The notes: generated from the sequence alone by a model not told the origin. A stretch of DNA of 64,000 nucleotides from Cryobacterium sp. Y82 (GCF_002929495.1 NZ_PJJJ01000037.1:389954-453953), one strand, 5' to 3'. Shown: positions 53,412-63,181, counted from the first letter of the stretch. Translations and numbers: made by a program.

Positions 53412-54038
53412 TCAGGCGGCGAGGGCGAAGGCGGGCGGCCCGCGATGGCGCAGGGCCGAGAGCACCAGGATCAGATCGCGCGGGGTAAACACCGGTGCCA
53501 CGTGTCCGATACGGTGAGGCGCCGCAATCGGCACGACTCGCTGGGCCCGCGCGAAAAGGGTGCGGATGCCCAGGCGAACGTTCTCAACCAGGCTCCAGAA
53601 TGCGCGTTCCGCGTACCGTAGCGCAAGAATCGTGACGATTGCGGCGCCGAAATGGGCGAGCCACATTGCCGCGCCATCATGTGGGACATGCGTGGTCGAG
53701 CCCAGAACGGCCGGGTCGATCAAATTGGGCAGCGTCGCGTGCTGGTGGGTGGCCGAGGCGGCGAGAGCGTCGGCCCCGAGCGCACCGCCCGGCGCTCCGA
53801 GTGAAAAAAGTCCGTGAAAGATGACCTGGCTGATCAAAACGGATGCGGCACCGCGCCAGAACGAGAGCGTGCGGCCGGCGAGCGCGACGCAGACCATGCC
53901 GGCGAAGGCAAGCGAAACGACGACGGCCAAAAGGCCAGGTGCGGAACCGCCACTCAGGGTGTGCGACAGTGCGGCAACAAAAGTCGAGAACACGGCGACG
54001 ATCCAGCCGCGGGCAAAGCGGGCCCAGCGTGTGTGCAT
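53412..54038 (-). CDS. Unknown membrane protein with His-rich extracytoplasmic region
   Basis: A 208-residue protein with four to five helices (~residues 10-28, 33-55, 62-85, 135-155). Between helices 3 and 4 is a His-rich segment: T-H-Q-H-A ... T-H-V-P-H-D, with H-F at the start of the next helix. The C-terminus is basic. Precedes the CopC-like gene on the same strand by ~100 bases. No named family recognised; the histidines and the neighbour suggest a metal-related role (inference). Confidence 0.65.
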   Translation of the reverse strand: MHTRWARFARGWIVAVFSTFVAALSHTLSGGSAPGLLAVVVSLAFAGMVCVALAGRTLSFWRGAASVLISQVIFHGLFSLGAPGGALGADALAASATHQHATLPNLIDPAVLGSTTHVPHDGAAMWLAHFGAAIVTILALRYAERAFWSLVENVRLGIRTLFARAQRVVPIAAPHRIGHVAPVFTPRDLILVLSALRHRGPPAFALAA

Positions 54039-54148
54039 CTCGGCCCCTCTCCGGTTTCCTCCAGAGTAGCTGACCGACCCTGTAAAAAAGGTTGGCGTGG
54101 TCGGTGTGAGCGTCGCCAGCTGGGGCGACGCCCACAGGTGGGACGGAG

Positions 54149-56446
54149 CTAGTACACCACCACGCGAATCGGGCGGGAGACAGACTCCTGAAAATGATCG
54201 CTTCCGCTGTACTGCACGGTGAGCTTGTGCACACCACGGCTCAGCCCGGTGATGCCCGTGGTCACGACGCCATCCTTCTGCGACGTGAGCAGCCGGGTCT
54301 TGATGAGCTCACCCCGGTCAAACACCCGAATCGTTCCGATCGGCGTAGCTTTGTCAGCCGCAGCCACCTCGACCCGCAGCTGCACGGCCCTCTTCTGGCT
54401 CACGAAGTGGCGCTGTACTGCGGCCGTCGTCGTCGTGTGCACGGCGACGGGTCCGACGTCTTTAATGACGATCGGGATGGTGATCGCGGTCCCCGTCCCC
54501 ACCACCTCGAAGGTCAGCTGGTGCAGGCCTCTGGATGCGTCAGACGGAATCGGGAACAGCACGTCAGCGCGACCGACCTCGTCGGTGTTATCGACAATGG
54601 CGGGGTCGATCAGATACGTGGCACCGGCACCGTCGAATTGCACGAAAACGATGTCGGATCCGCCCTCGCCTGCACTCATCAGCAGCGAGGACAGACCGAT
54701 CTCGAGGTTCTGGCCGGGCAGGTACCCGTCCTCGGCCGGAGGCGTCAGAGTGACACCGATCGCGCGCTGCGACTGGTCGGGGTTGGCGACGCGGGTGTCG
54801 ACGAAGTAGTCGATCATGGCCTGTAAATCGGTTTGACCGGAGTCGGCCTGGTTCGTGCCGGAGGCGAGCGTGAGAAAATTGTCGCCGCCGGCAGCGAGGA
54901 ACGAATTGACGGTGATGCGATGCACCGCACTGTCCGCAATCTCGACACCATTGAAGAACATGTGGGTGATGTGCCCGCCGGCTGCTGCGGTGGGGTCGTA
55001 GGTATAGGCGAGGCTCTTCGAGAGGCCGAGTTTGAGGAAGGGCCGGCTGGACCCGGTGGGCTGCCACTGCTCCTCGAGCACTTGGCGCAGCTGGGTGCCG
55101 GTCAGGTCCATGGTCACGAGCGTGTTGGCGAAGGGTTGAACGGATGCTGCCTCGCGATAGCTAACATCGCCGACGAGGTCATCCGGCCCACTGCTGGCCA
55201 TGACGAGATCTGCACGGAGCCCACCCGGATTCATCAGCGCAATCTGGGCACCCGACTCGATTGTCGCGCTCAGCTGTACGTCGGCGACGAAGTTGCCGAG
55301 AATCGACTCTCCCCCACGATTCTCGGTTCCGTCGCTCTGCCTGGCTCGATTGAAGTCATTGGTGATCACACCGATGATGACAGCTCCCAGGGGAGCGGCA
55401 GCCTCGGTCGCGGCAGTGACGACCGACGCAACTGCCGGGTCGGCCGGGTACAAAGCGACCCCGTCAGCATCGACGGTAGGCAGGGTCTCGCCAGCGATAC
55501 TCACCAGCTCATGACTCTCTGGGTCGACGGCGAGGGACAAGTGGCCCAGATCCTGGCCATAACTCGCGGCCTGAATCACGGGTCGTGGCAGGGAATTGCC
55601 GGCCACCGAAATTGAATGGCTGTAGAGCTGGTGAGTGTGCGCCGACACGATCGCGGCGACCGAGGGATCGGTGTCCGTGACGATGCGCCCAAACGCGGAG
55701 TCGTCGGTGGAGTCGGCCAGGTCGGGCCCGGCGGCGCCCTCGTGCACGAGCAGGATGGTGACATCCGCTTCGCCGTTGGCGGCGTCGCCGTCGTCCAGGT
55801 TGGCTGCGACCCGGTTGACCTCGGTCACCACGTCACGCACCTCAAGGGTGCTGATGCCGGCTGGACTCACCAGGCTCGGCAGCTGATTGGTGACGGCACC
55901 GATAAAACCGACGGAAATTCCATCGACCTCCGTCACGACGTACTGCTCGAATGCTGGTTGCCCGGTGCCCAGGTCATAAACATTGGCGGACAGGTAGGGA
56001 AAGTCTGCTGCGGGAATCACGCGGTCGTCGAGGTCGGCTCGACCCTGGTCGAACTCGTGGTTGCCGAGCGCAGAGGCGTCGAGGCCGATCGCGTTGAGAG
56101 CGTCGATCGTGGGGGTGTCCTGCTGGATGAAGGAGGTGAAGGTGGAGGCGCCGATGTTGTCGCCGGCCGACACGACCAGCGTGTTGCCAGCGTCGCGGAA
56201 TTGGTTGACGGCACCGGCGAGCACGGCGGCACCCGCCGCAGCACCGGCTGCCTCGATCCGACCGTGAAAGTCGTTGATCGTGAGCACGTCGATGATGACC
56301 GGCGGCTCGGCGGCGCTGACGGGTGCGGTGGCGGGCGTCGAGAAGCCGAATGCCAGCACGATGACCGCCGCGAGCGTTGACCGTGCCCGCCGCCGGGTTC
56401 GATGTGTCGAAGAATCAGGGCTGAGAACGGCACCTGCGGTGATCAC
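54149..56446 (-). CDS. Secreted bifunctional metallophosphatase / 5'-nucleotidase
   Basis: A 765-residue UshA-family protein. GTG start with AAGGAG seven bases upstream; signal peptide ending near residue 46. The metallophosphoesterase domain has I-N-D-F-H-G-R, S-A-G-D-N-I-G-A-S, G-N-H-E-F-D-Q-G and S-A-H-T-H (~55-350). The 5'-nucleotidase C-terminal domain, with N-P-G-G-L-R-A-D and S-F-L-A-A-G-G-D-N-F, spans ~370-560, and Ig-like repeats fill the last ~150 residues. It releases phosphate and nucleosides from extracellular nucleotides. No sortase motif seen; single gene. Confidence 0.92.
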   Translation of the reverse strand: MITAGAVLSPDSSTHRTRRRARSTLAAVIVLAFGFSTPATAPVSAAEPPVIIDVLTINDFHGRIEAAGAAAGAAVLAGAVNQFRDAGNTLVVSAGDNIGASTFTSFIQQDTPTIDALNAIGLDASALGNHEFDQGRADLDDRVIPAADFPYLSANVYDLGTGQPAFEQYVVTEVDGISVGFIGAVTNQLPSLVSPAGISTLEVRDVVTEVNRVAANLDDGDAANGEADVTILLVHEGAAGPDLADSTDDSAFGRIVTDTDPSVAAIVSAHTHQLYSHSISVAGNSLPRPVIQAASYGQDLGHLSLAVDPESHELVSIAGETLPTVDADGVALYPADPAVASVVTAATEAAAPLGAVIIGVITNDFNRARQSDGTENRGGESILGNFVADVQLSATIESGAQIALMNPGGLRADLVMASSGPDDLVGDVSYREAASVQPFANTLVTMDLTGTQLRQVLEEQWQPTGSSRPFLKLGLSKSLAYTYDPTAAAGGHITHMFFNGVEIADSAVHRITVNSFLAAGGDNFLTLASGTNQADSGQTDLQAMIDYFVDTRVANPDQSQRAIGVTLTPPAEDGYLPGQNLEIGLSSLLMSAGEGGSDIVFVQFDGAGATYLIDPAIVDNTDEVGRADVLFPIPSDASRGLHQLTFEVVGTGTAITIPIVIKDVGPVAVHTTTTAAVQRHFVSQKRAVQLRVEVAAADKATPIGTIRVFDRGELIKTRLLTSQKDGVVTTGITGLSRGVHKLTVQYSGSDHFQESVSRPIRVVVY

Positions 56447-56570
56447 AATCGCGCTCCTTGTTTAGAATGACTCTGCTACGGCCATCGACAACATAGGGGC
56501 AAGCGCAGACCTTGCCTAGGGCTCAGGACAATCTCACGCGGAGGCGTCGAGAGATCAGCGCGGGCGCGAC

Positions 56571-57362
56571 TCAGGCGCGACCGGTGAAGGAGGGCTTGCG
56601 CTTCTCCTGGAATGCGGCGAAACCCTCACGGTAGTCGCCCGTGGCGCATAGCGCGGCCTGGGCGGCGGTCTCGTCGCTCATGCTCTGCCAAAGTCCAAGC
56701 CGCTCGTCACGCAGAGATTGGACGAGCACCTTGCTCGCGAGAAAAGCCTGGGTGGCACCGGATGCCGCGCGCGCGGCTGCCTGCGCGGTCGCCTCGGACA
56801 GCTCCGCAGCCGGAAACACCTGGCTGAACAGTCCACCAGCGACGGCTTCGGCCCCCGACATGAGCCGCCCGCTGTAGATCAGGTCGAGGGTACGGTGCGC
56901 ACCGAGGCGTTCCACGAACAGGGCATGCCCGCCAGAGTCGAGGGTGGCGCCGAGGTTCGCAAACGGTGAACCGATCTTGGCGGTATCGGCGACGTAGACA
57001 ACGTCGGTGGCGATGAGCAGGCCGAGGCCCACGCCCAGGCACGCGCCGTGGGCGGCCGCGAAGGTCGGTGCCGGAAACCGGCTCATGCGCTCCAGCAGCG
57101 GCGTCACCAGATTGCCGAGGTAACCGATCACGTCGTCGGTACGCGGGTCGACCGCCGAAATGTCGCGGCCGGCGCAGAAGGCCCGGCCCGCCCCGCTTAG
57201 CACGAGCGCGCGCACGCCGGTCCGCTCGGCAGTCTGATACGCCGCGTCGAGTTCGACGATCGCGGCCTCATCGAGGGCGTTGAGTTTGTCGGGCGCGTTC
57301 AGCATCACGTGGGCGACGTCGTTGTCTATCGAGAGCTCAATCACGGCATCCGCTTTTCTCAT
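56571..57362 (-). CDS. Enoyl-CoA hydratase/isomerase family protein, PaaG-like
   Basis: A 263-residue crotonase-fold enzyme. CoA-binding G-A-G-R-A-F-C-A-G-R-D, oxyanion A-H-G-A-C-L-G-V-G, and L-D-S-G-G with an aspartate at the position used by PaaG-type isomerases rather than the two glutamates of hydratases. It starts three bases after the paaE stop, so it is the last gene of the paa operon. It probably isomerises the ring-epoxide/oxepin CoA intermediate or a later enoyl-CoA; substrate not certain. Confidence 0.85.
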   Translation of the reverse strand: MRKADAVIELSIDNDVAHVMLNAPDKLNALDEAAIVELDAAYQTAERTGVRALVLSGAGRAFCAGRDISAVDPRTDDVIGYLGNLVTPLLERMSRFPAPTFAAAHGACLGVGLGLLIATDVVYVADTAKIGSPFANLGATLDSGGHALFVERLGAHRTLDLIYSGRLMSGAEAVAGGLFSQVFPAAELSEATAQAAARAASGATQAFLASKVLVQSLRDERLGLWQSMSDETAAQAALCATGDYREGFAAFQEKRKPSFTGRA

Positions 57363-57365
57363 GGG

Positions 57366-58526
57366 TTAGACGTCGTAGTCGACGACGACGGTGTCGGTGG
57401 TCGGGTGTGACTGGCAGGTCAGCACGTAACCGCGAGCGAGTTCTTCCGGCTCGAGCGCGTAGTTCTCGGTCATGGTGACGTCGCCGCTGACCAGCTTGGC
57501 GCGGCAGGTTCCGCAGACACCGCCGGCGCAGGCGAAGGGAACGTCGGGGCGCACCCGCAGGGCAGCATTCAGAATGCTCTCGTTCGCGTTGACCGGGGTG
57601 GTGACCGTGTTGCTCTGGCCGTCGAGGGTGAACTCGATCTGGAAGGTCTTGTCGCCGGTGCCGATGATGACCGGCCGACCGCGGTCACCACGGGCGGCCG
57701 AGGGCTCGCCGGCGGTGAACAGCTCGAAGCGTACGTGCGACCGGTCAACGCCGGTACTCTCGAGCGTGTCGCGGCAAAGCTGCACCAATTCGAACGGACC
57801 ACACAGAAACCATTCATCGACCGTAGCCGGGCGCAGGATCGTGTCGAGCATGCGCCGAAACTTCTCTTCGTCGATGCGGCCGGAGAGTAACGAGGATGAG
57901 CGCTGCTCGCGAGAGAGCACGTGGTAGAGCGCGAGGCGGGCCGGGTAACGGTCCTTGAGCTCGGCGAGTTCGTCGAGGAACATCACGTCGAGCGCGGTGC
58001 GGTTCGTGTAGACGAGGGTGAACATCGACGTCGGCGAGGCAGCGAGCACGGTGTGCGCGAGCGCCATGAGCGGGGTGATTCCCGAACCGGCAGCCACTCC
58101 AACGACGTGCTTCTGGTCGAGGTCCTGCAGAGTCGAGGTGAAGCTGCCCTGCGGGCTCATCACGTCGATTTCATCGCCCGGGTGAAGCTCGCTGTTGGCC
58201 CAGGTGGAGAAGACGCCACCGAGGTCGCGTTTGATGGCGACACTGATCGAACCGCCTGCACTGGTTTTAGCACCGGCCGGACGGCAGATCGAGTAGCTGC
58301 GACGCAGCTCCTTGCCGTCGATCATGGCGCGCAGGGCGAGGTGCTGGCCGGGCAGGTAGTCGAAAGCGCCTTGCAGTTTGGGCGGAACGATGAAGGTGAC
58401 CTCGACGCTGTCGGCCGTGAGCGGGCGCACTTCGGCCACCGTGAGGGTGTGGAAGCGTGCGCGGTGCTTGACCGGCGCCAGCGTGGTGGCGCCCTGGTTG
58501 GTGGATTCAAGACGTGTTGCAGCCAT
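57366..58526 (-). CDS. paaE: Phenylacetyl-CoA epoxidase reductase subunit PaaE
   Basis: A 386-residue ferredoxin reductase. FAD-binding R-R-S-Y-S-I-C-R, NAD(P)-binding G-V-A-A-G-S-G-I-T-P, and a C-terminal plant-type 2Fe-2S domain with C-x4-C-x2-C (C-A-G-G-V-C-G-T-C) and a fourth Cys in L-T-C-Q-S-H-P. It passes electrons to the PaaA diiron centre. ATG at 58526 coincides with the end of paaD; AAGGTG is five bases upstream. Confidence 0.95.
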   Translation of the reverse strand: MAATRLESTNQGATTLAPVKHRARFHTLTVAEVRPLTADSVEVTFIVPPKLQGAFDYLPGQHLALRAMIDGKELRRSYSICRPAGAKTSAGGSISVAIKRDLGGVFSTWANSELHPGDEIDVMSPQGSFTSTLQDLDQKHVVGVAAGSGITPLMALAHTVLAASPTSMFTLVYTNRTALDVMFLDELAELKDRYPARLALYHVLSREQRSSSLLSGRIDEEKFRRMLDTILRPATVDEWFLCGPFELVQLCRDTLESTGVDRSHVRFELFTAGEPSAARGDRGRPVIIGTGDKTFQIEFTLDGQSNTVTTPVNANESILNAALRVRPDVPFACAGGVCGTCRAKLVSGDVTMTENYALEPEELARGYVLTCQSHPTTDTVVVDYDV

Positions 58527-59071
58527 TAGAGCACCTTGAAGTAGTCGAACGGCTCGAGGCAGTCTCGGCATTCGTAGAGGGACTTACAGGAGGTGGAGCC
58601 GAAGTGCGCGAGCTCGCGGGTATTAAGCGAGGAGCAGCGCGGGCATTTCACTGCCATTTTCAGGCGGATCGGGCCGGCCGGGCCGGAGCTCCGCACGGTG
58701 GCATGGCCGGTGGGAGCGGCAATACCGTACTCACGCAGCTTGGCCTTGCCGATCTCGCTCATCCAGTCGGTGGTCCAGGCCGGGCTGAGTACCAGCCGCA
58801 CCGACACATTTTCGTAGCCAGCGCTCGCGAGTACCGCCAGAACGTCGTCGCGCATGGCGTCCATGGCGGGGCATCCGCTATAGGTCGGCGTCAGGGTCAC
58901 CGCGACAGCATCGCTGGTGACCCTGACGGACCGCAGCACACCGAGGTCTTCGATGGTGAGCACCGGAATCTCGGGGTCGACGACCTGCGCGGCGATTATC
59001 CAGGCCGCGAGCGACGCGGCGTCAGCGGGACGCGGGCGCGAGATTGCCTCGTGCGCTGCGGTGGTCACCAT
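58526..59071 (-). CDS. paaD: Phenylacetyl-CoA epoxidase subunit PaaD
   Basis: A 181-residue protein: an N-terminal MIP18/DUF59 domain (V-V-D-P-E-I-P ... T-Y-S-G-C-P-A-M, ~30-100) and a C-terminal zinc ribbon C-P-R-C ... C-R-D-C (~145-175). Helps assemble the Fe-S or diiron centres of the epoxidase. ATG at 59071 overlaps the paaC stop; a GTG one codon later is an alternative. The stop overlaps the paaE start. Confidence 0.94.
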   Translation of the reverse strand: MVTTAAHEAISRPRPADAASLAAWIIAAQVVDPEIPVLTIEDLGVLRSVRVTSDAVAVTLTPTYSGCPAMDAMRDDVLAVLASAGYENVSVRLVLSPAWTTDWMSEIGKAKLREYGIAAPTGHATVRSSGPAGPIRLKMAVKCPRCSSLNTRELAHFGSTSCKSLYECRDCLEPFDYFKVL

Positions 59072-59919
59072 GATGCGCCGGGGTGAGCGCGGGTGAGCAC
59101 CTGCATTTCGGCGAGGAGAAAAGCGAGGTGCTCGGAGTGCTTGCCGGTGCGGCCGCCACCGGAAGCGACAAATCCGCGGGGGACCTCGAGTTCGGCTTCG
59201 GCGAGCACCGGTGCGATGGCGGCGTCGAACGCCGGGAGCAGGCTCGACGGGCGAACCGCGATCCCTTCGAGACGGTCGATGAGCGGGTCGTCGCGAAAGA
59301 TCTCTTCGACGTAGGGCCACAGGTCACTCAGCGCGGTGATCATCCGGTGACGCGACTCGTCGGTTCCCTGCGCGAGGCGCAGCACCCACTGGGTGGAGTG
59401 GTCGCGGTGATAGTCGACCTCTTTCACCGCTTTGGCGGCGATCGCGGCGATCGTTTCATCAGCGGATGCCCGCAGCCGGCTGTACAGCTCGAACAGGTAA
59501 TGGGACACGATGAACTGGCGTGCGATGGTGTGCGCGAAGTCACCATTGGGCTGTTCGACGATGTGCAGCGAGCGAAAATCTGGCTCGGTGCGCCAGTACG
59601 CGAGGTCATCCTCGGTGCGGTTCGTGGCGGTTCCGGCGTAGTGCAGCAGCGACCGGGCGTGGCCGATCAGGTCGAGGGCGACGTTGCCCAGGGCGACGTC
59701 TTCCTCGAGCTCGGGAGCGCGGGAAATCCAGGCACCGAGCTGCTGGGCCAGGATAAGTGAGTCGTCGCCGAGCCACAGCGCGTACTCCGCCACGTCGGGT
59801 GTGGCGAGGGACGGGCCTTCGATGAGTTCGGCGTCGAGCGTGGTGACATCGACGGCGACGTGGCCGTGCTCGTCTTCGTGACCGGAGGCAGGGACATCCG
59901 CTTCGAAGTGGTTGCTCAT
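59065..59919 (-). CDS. paaC: Phenylacetyl-CoA epoxidase structural subunit PaaC
   Basis: A 284-residue ferritin-like subunit that stabilises the catalytic PaaA. Motifs W-L-G-D-D-S-L-I-L-A-Q-Q-L, D-L-I-G-H-A-R and K-E-V-D-Y-H-R-D-H match PaaC. The N-terminal ~35 residues are acidic and His-rich, longer than in E. coli. ATGA overlap with paaB. Confidence 0.95.
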   Translation of the reverse strand: MSNHFEADVPASGHEDEHGHVAVDVTTLDAELIEGPSLATPDVAEYALWLGDDSLILAQQLGAWISRAPELEEDVALGNVALDLIGHARSLLHYAGTATNRTEDDLAYWRTEPDFRSLHIVEQPNGDFAHTIARQFIVSHYLFELYSRLRASADETIAAIAAKAVKEVDYHRDHSTQWVLRLAQGTDESRHRMITALSDLWPYVEEIFRDDPLIDRLEGIAVRPSSLLPAFDAAIAPVLAEAELEVPRGFVASGGGRTGKHSEHLAFLLAEMQVLTRAHPGASW

Positions 59920-60221
59920 AGGTGCTTAACGCCTTCGCTTTTGGAGTAGTAGCTCGCGTGGCGGTAGTTCTTTCCGGCGGGCGATTCGAAGAAGGCGCCC
60001 TTGGCGTCGGGGTCACTCGTGGTGATGGCGGCGGCGGGAACGACCCAGACCGAGACGCCCTCACTGCGGCGGGTGTACAGGTCGCGGGCATTGCGTACGG
60101 CGAGGGTCTCGTCGGGAGCGTGCAGGGAGCCGACGTGCACGTGACTCAGGCCGCGGTTGGAGCGCACGAACACTTCCCAGAGGGGCCAGATTTCAGCTGC
60201 GGAATCGCCGGGAGTGGTCAT
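59916..60221 (-). CDS. paaB: Phenylacetyl-CoA epoxidase subunit PaaB
   Basis: A 101-residue subunit of the normal size. [18 protein letters not shown] and [11 protein letters not shown] are family-specific. Overlaps paaA and paaC by ATGA at both ends. Probably bridges PaaAC heterodimers. Confidence 0.95.
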   Translation of the reverse strand: MTTPGDSAAEIWPLWEVFVRSNRGLSHVHVGSLHAPDETLAVRNARDLYTRRSEGVSVWVVPAAAITTSDPDAKGAFFESPAGKNYRHASYYSKSEGVKHL

Positions 60222-61219
60222 GAGGCTGCCATTTCTTTAGTTCCTGCGGACTGTTTGAGTGCAATCTGCTTGACGGCATAGGCCGCGGCGGCTTCGCGCA
60301 CCCACGCGCCGTCCTCGTGCGCGTCCCGCCGACGCTGCAGGCGCTGAGCGTTGTTCGGGCCACGGCCGGCGAGCACCTCGTGGAACTCGGTCCAGTCGAT
60401 CGTGCCGAGGTCCCACTGCTGGGTTTCTTCGTTGAAGTGCAGGTCAGGGTCTGGCAGGGTAACGCCGAGCACGGCCGCCTGGGGCACGAGCATGTTCACG
60501 AAGCGCTGGCGCAGTTCGTCATTGGAGTGACGCTTAATCTTCCACGCCATGGACTGCGCCGAGTTGGGCGAGTCGTCATCGGGCGGACCGAACATCATGA
60601 GCGCGGGCCAGTACCAACGGTTGACCGAGTCCTGGGCCATCTGGCGCTGTTCGTCGGTGCCCTGCATAAGCTCGAGCAGAATCTCGAAACCCTGGCGCTG
60701 GTGGAAGGATTCTTCCTTGCAGATGCGCACCATCGCACGGCCGTAGGGGCCATAGGAGGCACGGCAGAGGGGCACCTGGTTGCAGATAGCGGCGCCGTCG
60801 ACGAGCCAGCCGATCGAGCCCATGTCCGCCCAGCTCGGGGTCGGGTAGTTGAAGATCGACGAGTAACGGGCCTTGCCGGCGATGAGGGCATCCGTCATGT
60901 CGTCGCGGGTAGCGCCGAGGGTCTGCGCGGCGGAGTAGAGGTAGAGACCGTGGCCGGCTTCGTCCTGCACCTTGGCCATGAGAATCGCCTTGCGCTTCAG
61001 GCTCGGGGCGCGCGTGATCCAGTTCGATTCGGGCTGCATGCCGATGATTTCCGAGTGCGCGTGCTGTGAAATCTGGCGCACGAGCGACTTGCGGTAGGCC
61101 TCTGGCATCCAGTCACGCGGCTCGATGCGCGAGTCGGCCTCGATCAAGTCGTTGAACTGCTGTTCCTCGACGCTGATAACGGCGGTTGCGCTCGTATCGG
61201 GCGTGATGGTGCGTGTCAT
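60218..61219 (-). CDS. paaA: Phenylacetyl-CoA epoxidase catalytic subunit PaaA
   Basis: A 333-residue diiron monooxygenase subunit that epoxidises the ring of phenylacetyl-CoA. Ligand helices include [10 protein letters not shown] (~120) and [11 protein letters not shown]. Start: of two adjacent ATGs at 61222 and 61219, the second has AGGAG at the correct six-base spacing. The frame also continues to an ATG at 61315 without support. First gene of the leftward paaABCDE operon; faces the PaaR operator and paaI. Confidence 0.96.
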   Translation of the reverse strand: MTRTITPDTSATAVISVEEQQFNDLIEADSRIEPRDWMPEAYRKSLVRQISQHAHSEIIGMQPESNWITRAPSLKRKAILMAKVQDEAGHGLYLYSAAQTLGATRDDMTDALIAGKARYSSIFNYPTPSWADMGSIGWLVDGAAICNQVPLCRASYGPYGRAMVRICKEESFHQRQGFEILLELMQGTDEQRQMAQDSVNRWYWPALMMFGPPDDDSPNSAQSMAWKIKRHSNDELRQRFVNMLVPQAAVLGVTLPDPDLHFNEETQQWDLGTIDWTEFHEVLAGRGPNNAQRLQRRRDAHEDGAWVREAAAAYAVKQIALKQSAGTKEMAAS

Positions 61220-61331
61220 CATCGGCTCCTGGTCTGCGTTGACTGCGGTGGTCGTGGTTGGTTTTGTGCACAAGCGGGCGGCGCTAGGGTGATGTTCGTC
61301 GGCAATTGCGCTCATGAATTTGCGATCTATT

Positions 61332-61360
61332 ACCGACCGATCGTTCAGTTAGTATATAGT
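61332..61360 (+). promoter_or_regulatory. PaaR-type operator and -10 between paaA and paaI
   Basis: ACCGACCGA-TCGTTCAGT (61332-61349), an 18-base inverted repeat with two mismatches per arm, followed by TATAGT at 61355-61360 pointing to paaI. The palindrome of A-C-C-G-A-C-C-G-A type is common for TetR-family PaaR regulators. Its place between the divergent operons fits control of both by the product of 63223. Confidence 0.65.
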
Positions 61361-61415
61361 CACATTATCGGACGGGCAACCCCGACCGGTACGGCAACTC
61401 AATGAGGAGAACCGA

Positions 61416-61844
61416 ATGACCGAAGCTCTGCATGTCGGCAGCCAGGCCATGATGCAGCGCGACCGGGCATCCGCTTCTCTCGGTATGGTCGTCCATCGCA
61501 ACGAGCCAGGCCACTCCGTGGTTTCCATGGTCGTGCGCGACGATATGCTCAATGGTTTTGATGTGACCCACGGCGGTTTTATCTTCGCCCTCGCCGACAC
61601 GGCTTTCGCCATTGCCTGCAATGATTCGCACCATGTCACGCTCGCGGCCGGCGCCGACATCAGCTTTCTGAAGCCGACCACCAGCGGCCAGAATCTCACC
61701 GCCACCGCTCTGCTGCGTGTGAAGAGCGGCAGAAGTGGCCTCTATGACGTACGGATCACCGTCGACAACGACGTGACCGTTGCTGAATTTCGCGGTCGCA
61801 GCCGCACCACCAATTTGCCTGTTCCCGACCGCACCCACCCTTAA
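61416..61844 (+). CDS. paaI: Hydroxyphenylacetyl-CoA thioesterase PaaI
   Basis: A 142-residue hot-dog fold thioesterase. G-F-D-V-T-H-G-G-F-I-F-A-L-A-D-T-A-F-A is the core active-site helix; G-A-D-I-S-F-L-K-P follows. It hydrolyses dead-end phenylacetyl-type CoA esters. ATG with AGGAG six bases upstream; 17 bases before paaK. Confidence 0.93.
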   Translation: MTEALHVGSQAMMQRDRASASLGMVVHRNEPGHSVVSMVVRDDMLNGFDVTHGGFIFALADTAFAIACNDSHHVTLAAGADISFLKPTTSGQNLTATALLRVKSGRSGLYDVRITVDNDVTVAEFRGRSRTTNLPVPDRTHP

Positions 61845-61861
61845 CCCTTCCGGAAGGCACC

Positions 61862-63181
61862 ATGTCAACGCTGACCAAGACCCGTCTGCACGCACCGGCA
61901 CTCGACGAGCTCGACGCGGCCGAGCGCCTGGACCAGGGCGAAATCCGCGCGCTGCAACTGATTCGACTACAGCACACCGTGCGACACGCCTACGAGAATG
62001 TACCCCTCTACACGCGCAAATTTGATGCGGTTGGAGTGCACCCCGATGACATTCGCACCCTCGAAGACATCAGGCTGCTGCCGTTCACGACGAAGGATGA
62101 CCTGCGAGTTTCGTATCCCTTCGGCATGTTCGCCGTTCCGATGGATCAGATCGCTCGCATTCACACGTCATCGGGCACTACCGGCCTGCCGACCGTGGTC
62201 GGGTACACCAAGAACGACCTCGCTATGTGGTCTGGTCTCGTTGCCCGCAGCCTGCGCGCCTCTGGCGTGCGCCCCGGCATGAAGGTACACAACGCCTACG
62301 GTTATGGCCTGTTCACTGGCGGGCTCGGTGCCCATGCGGGCATCGAAGCGCTCGGGGCTTGCGCTATCCCCATGTCGGGTGGCCAGACCAACAAACAGGT
62401 CCAAATGATCACCGACTTCGAGCCCGACGTCATTCTGTCAACGCCCAGCTACCTGCTCACGATCACCGATGCCATGGTTGCTGCCGGCCTTGATCCGCGC
62501 CGCTCAAGCCTGAAGGCCGGCGTGCTCGGTGCCGAGCCGTGGACCAATCAAATGCGCCTCGAGCTTGAAGACCGCCTCGACTTCGATGCGCTCGACATCT
62601 ACGGCCTGAGCGAGGTCATGGGTCCTGGTGTCGGCAATGAGTGCATCGAGTCCAAGGACGGCCCACACCTGTGGGAAGATCATTTTCTGCCTGAGATCAT
62701 CAATGGGGACACGGGACACAGCCTGCCCGACGGCGAAACCGGAGAGCTCGTCTTCACGTCGCTGACCAAGGAGGCGTTCCCGGTCATCCGCTATCGCACC
62801 CGCGACCTGACCCGATTGCTGCCAGGCACCGCGCGGCCGGGAATGCGACGAATGGAGAAGATCACCGGGCGCAATGACGACATGATCATTCTGCGCGGGG
62901 TCAACCTGTTCCCGACCCAGATCGAAGAGATCGTGCTCGGAATCGACCACCTCTCCCCACATTTCGTGATCGAGCTGACCCGACCGTCGCGCATGGACGA
63001 GCTCACCGTGCGCATCGAGCGACACGAGCACGCCAATGATGAGGCCTCTGCCATTGCCCGTGCGTTGCTCATCACCCTGATCAAGGATCGGATCGGATCA
63101 AGCGTGAACGTGCTCGTAGTCGAACCGGGCACCCTGGAGCGCAGTACGGGAAAGCACAAACGCGTCTACGACCTGCGCTAA
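61862..63181 (+). CDS. paaK: Phenylacetate-CoA ligase
   Basis: A 439-residue adenylating enzyme. P-loop I-H-T-S-S-G-T-T-G-L-P-T (~100), A5 region Y-G-L-S-E-V-M-G-P-G, Y-R-T-R-D-L-T-R and C-terminal S-T-G-K-H-K-R, where the lysine catalyses adenylation. It activates phenylacetate as the first step of the pathway. GGAAGG upstream of the ATG. Cotranscribed with paaI and probably paaR. Confidence 0.95.
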   Translation: MSTLTKTRLHAPALDELDAAERLDQGEIRALQLIRLQHTVRHAYENVPLYTRKFDAVGVHPDDIRTLEDIRLLPFTTKDDLRVSYPFGMFAVPMDQIARIHTSSGTTGLPTVVGYTKNDLAMWSGLVARSLRASGVRPGMKVHNAYGYGLFTGGLGAHAGIEALGACAIPMSGGQTNKQVQMITDFEPDVILSTPSYLLTITDAMVAAGLDPRRSSLKAGVLGAEPWTNQMRLELEDRLDFDALDIYGLSEVMGPGVGNECIESKDGPHLWEDHFLPEIINGDTGHSLPDGETGELVFTSLTKEAFPVIRYRTRDLTRLLPGTARPGMRRMEKITGRNDDMIILRGVNLFPTQIEEIVLGIDHLSPHFVIELTRPSRMDELTVRIERHEHANDEASAIARALLITLIKDRIGSSVNVLVVEPGTLERSTGKHKRVYDLR

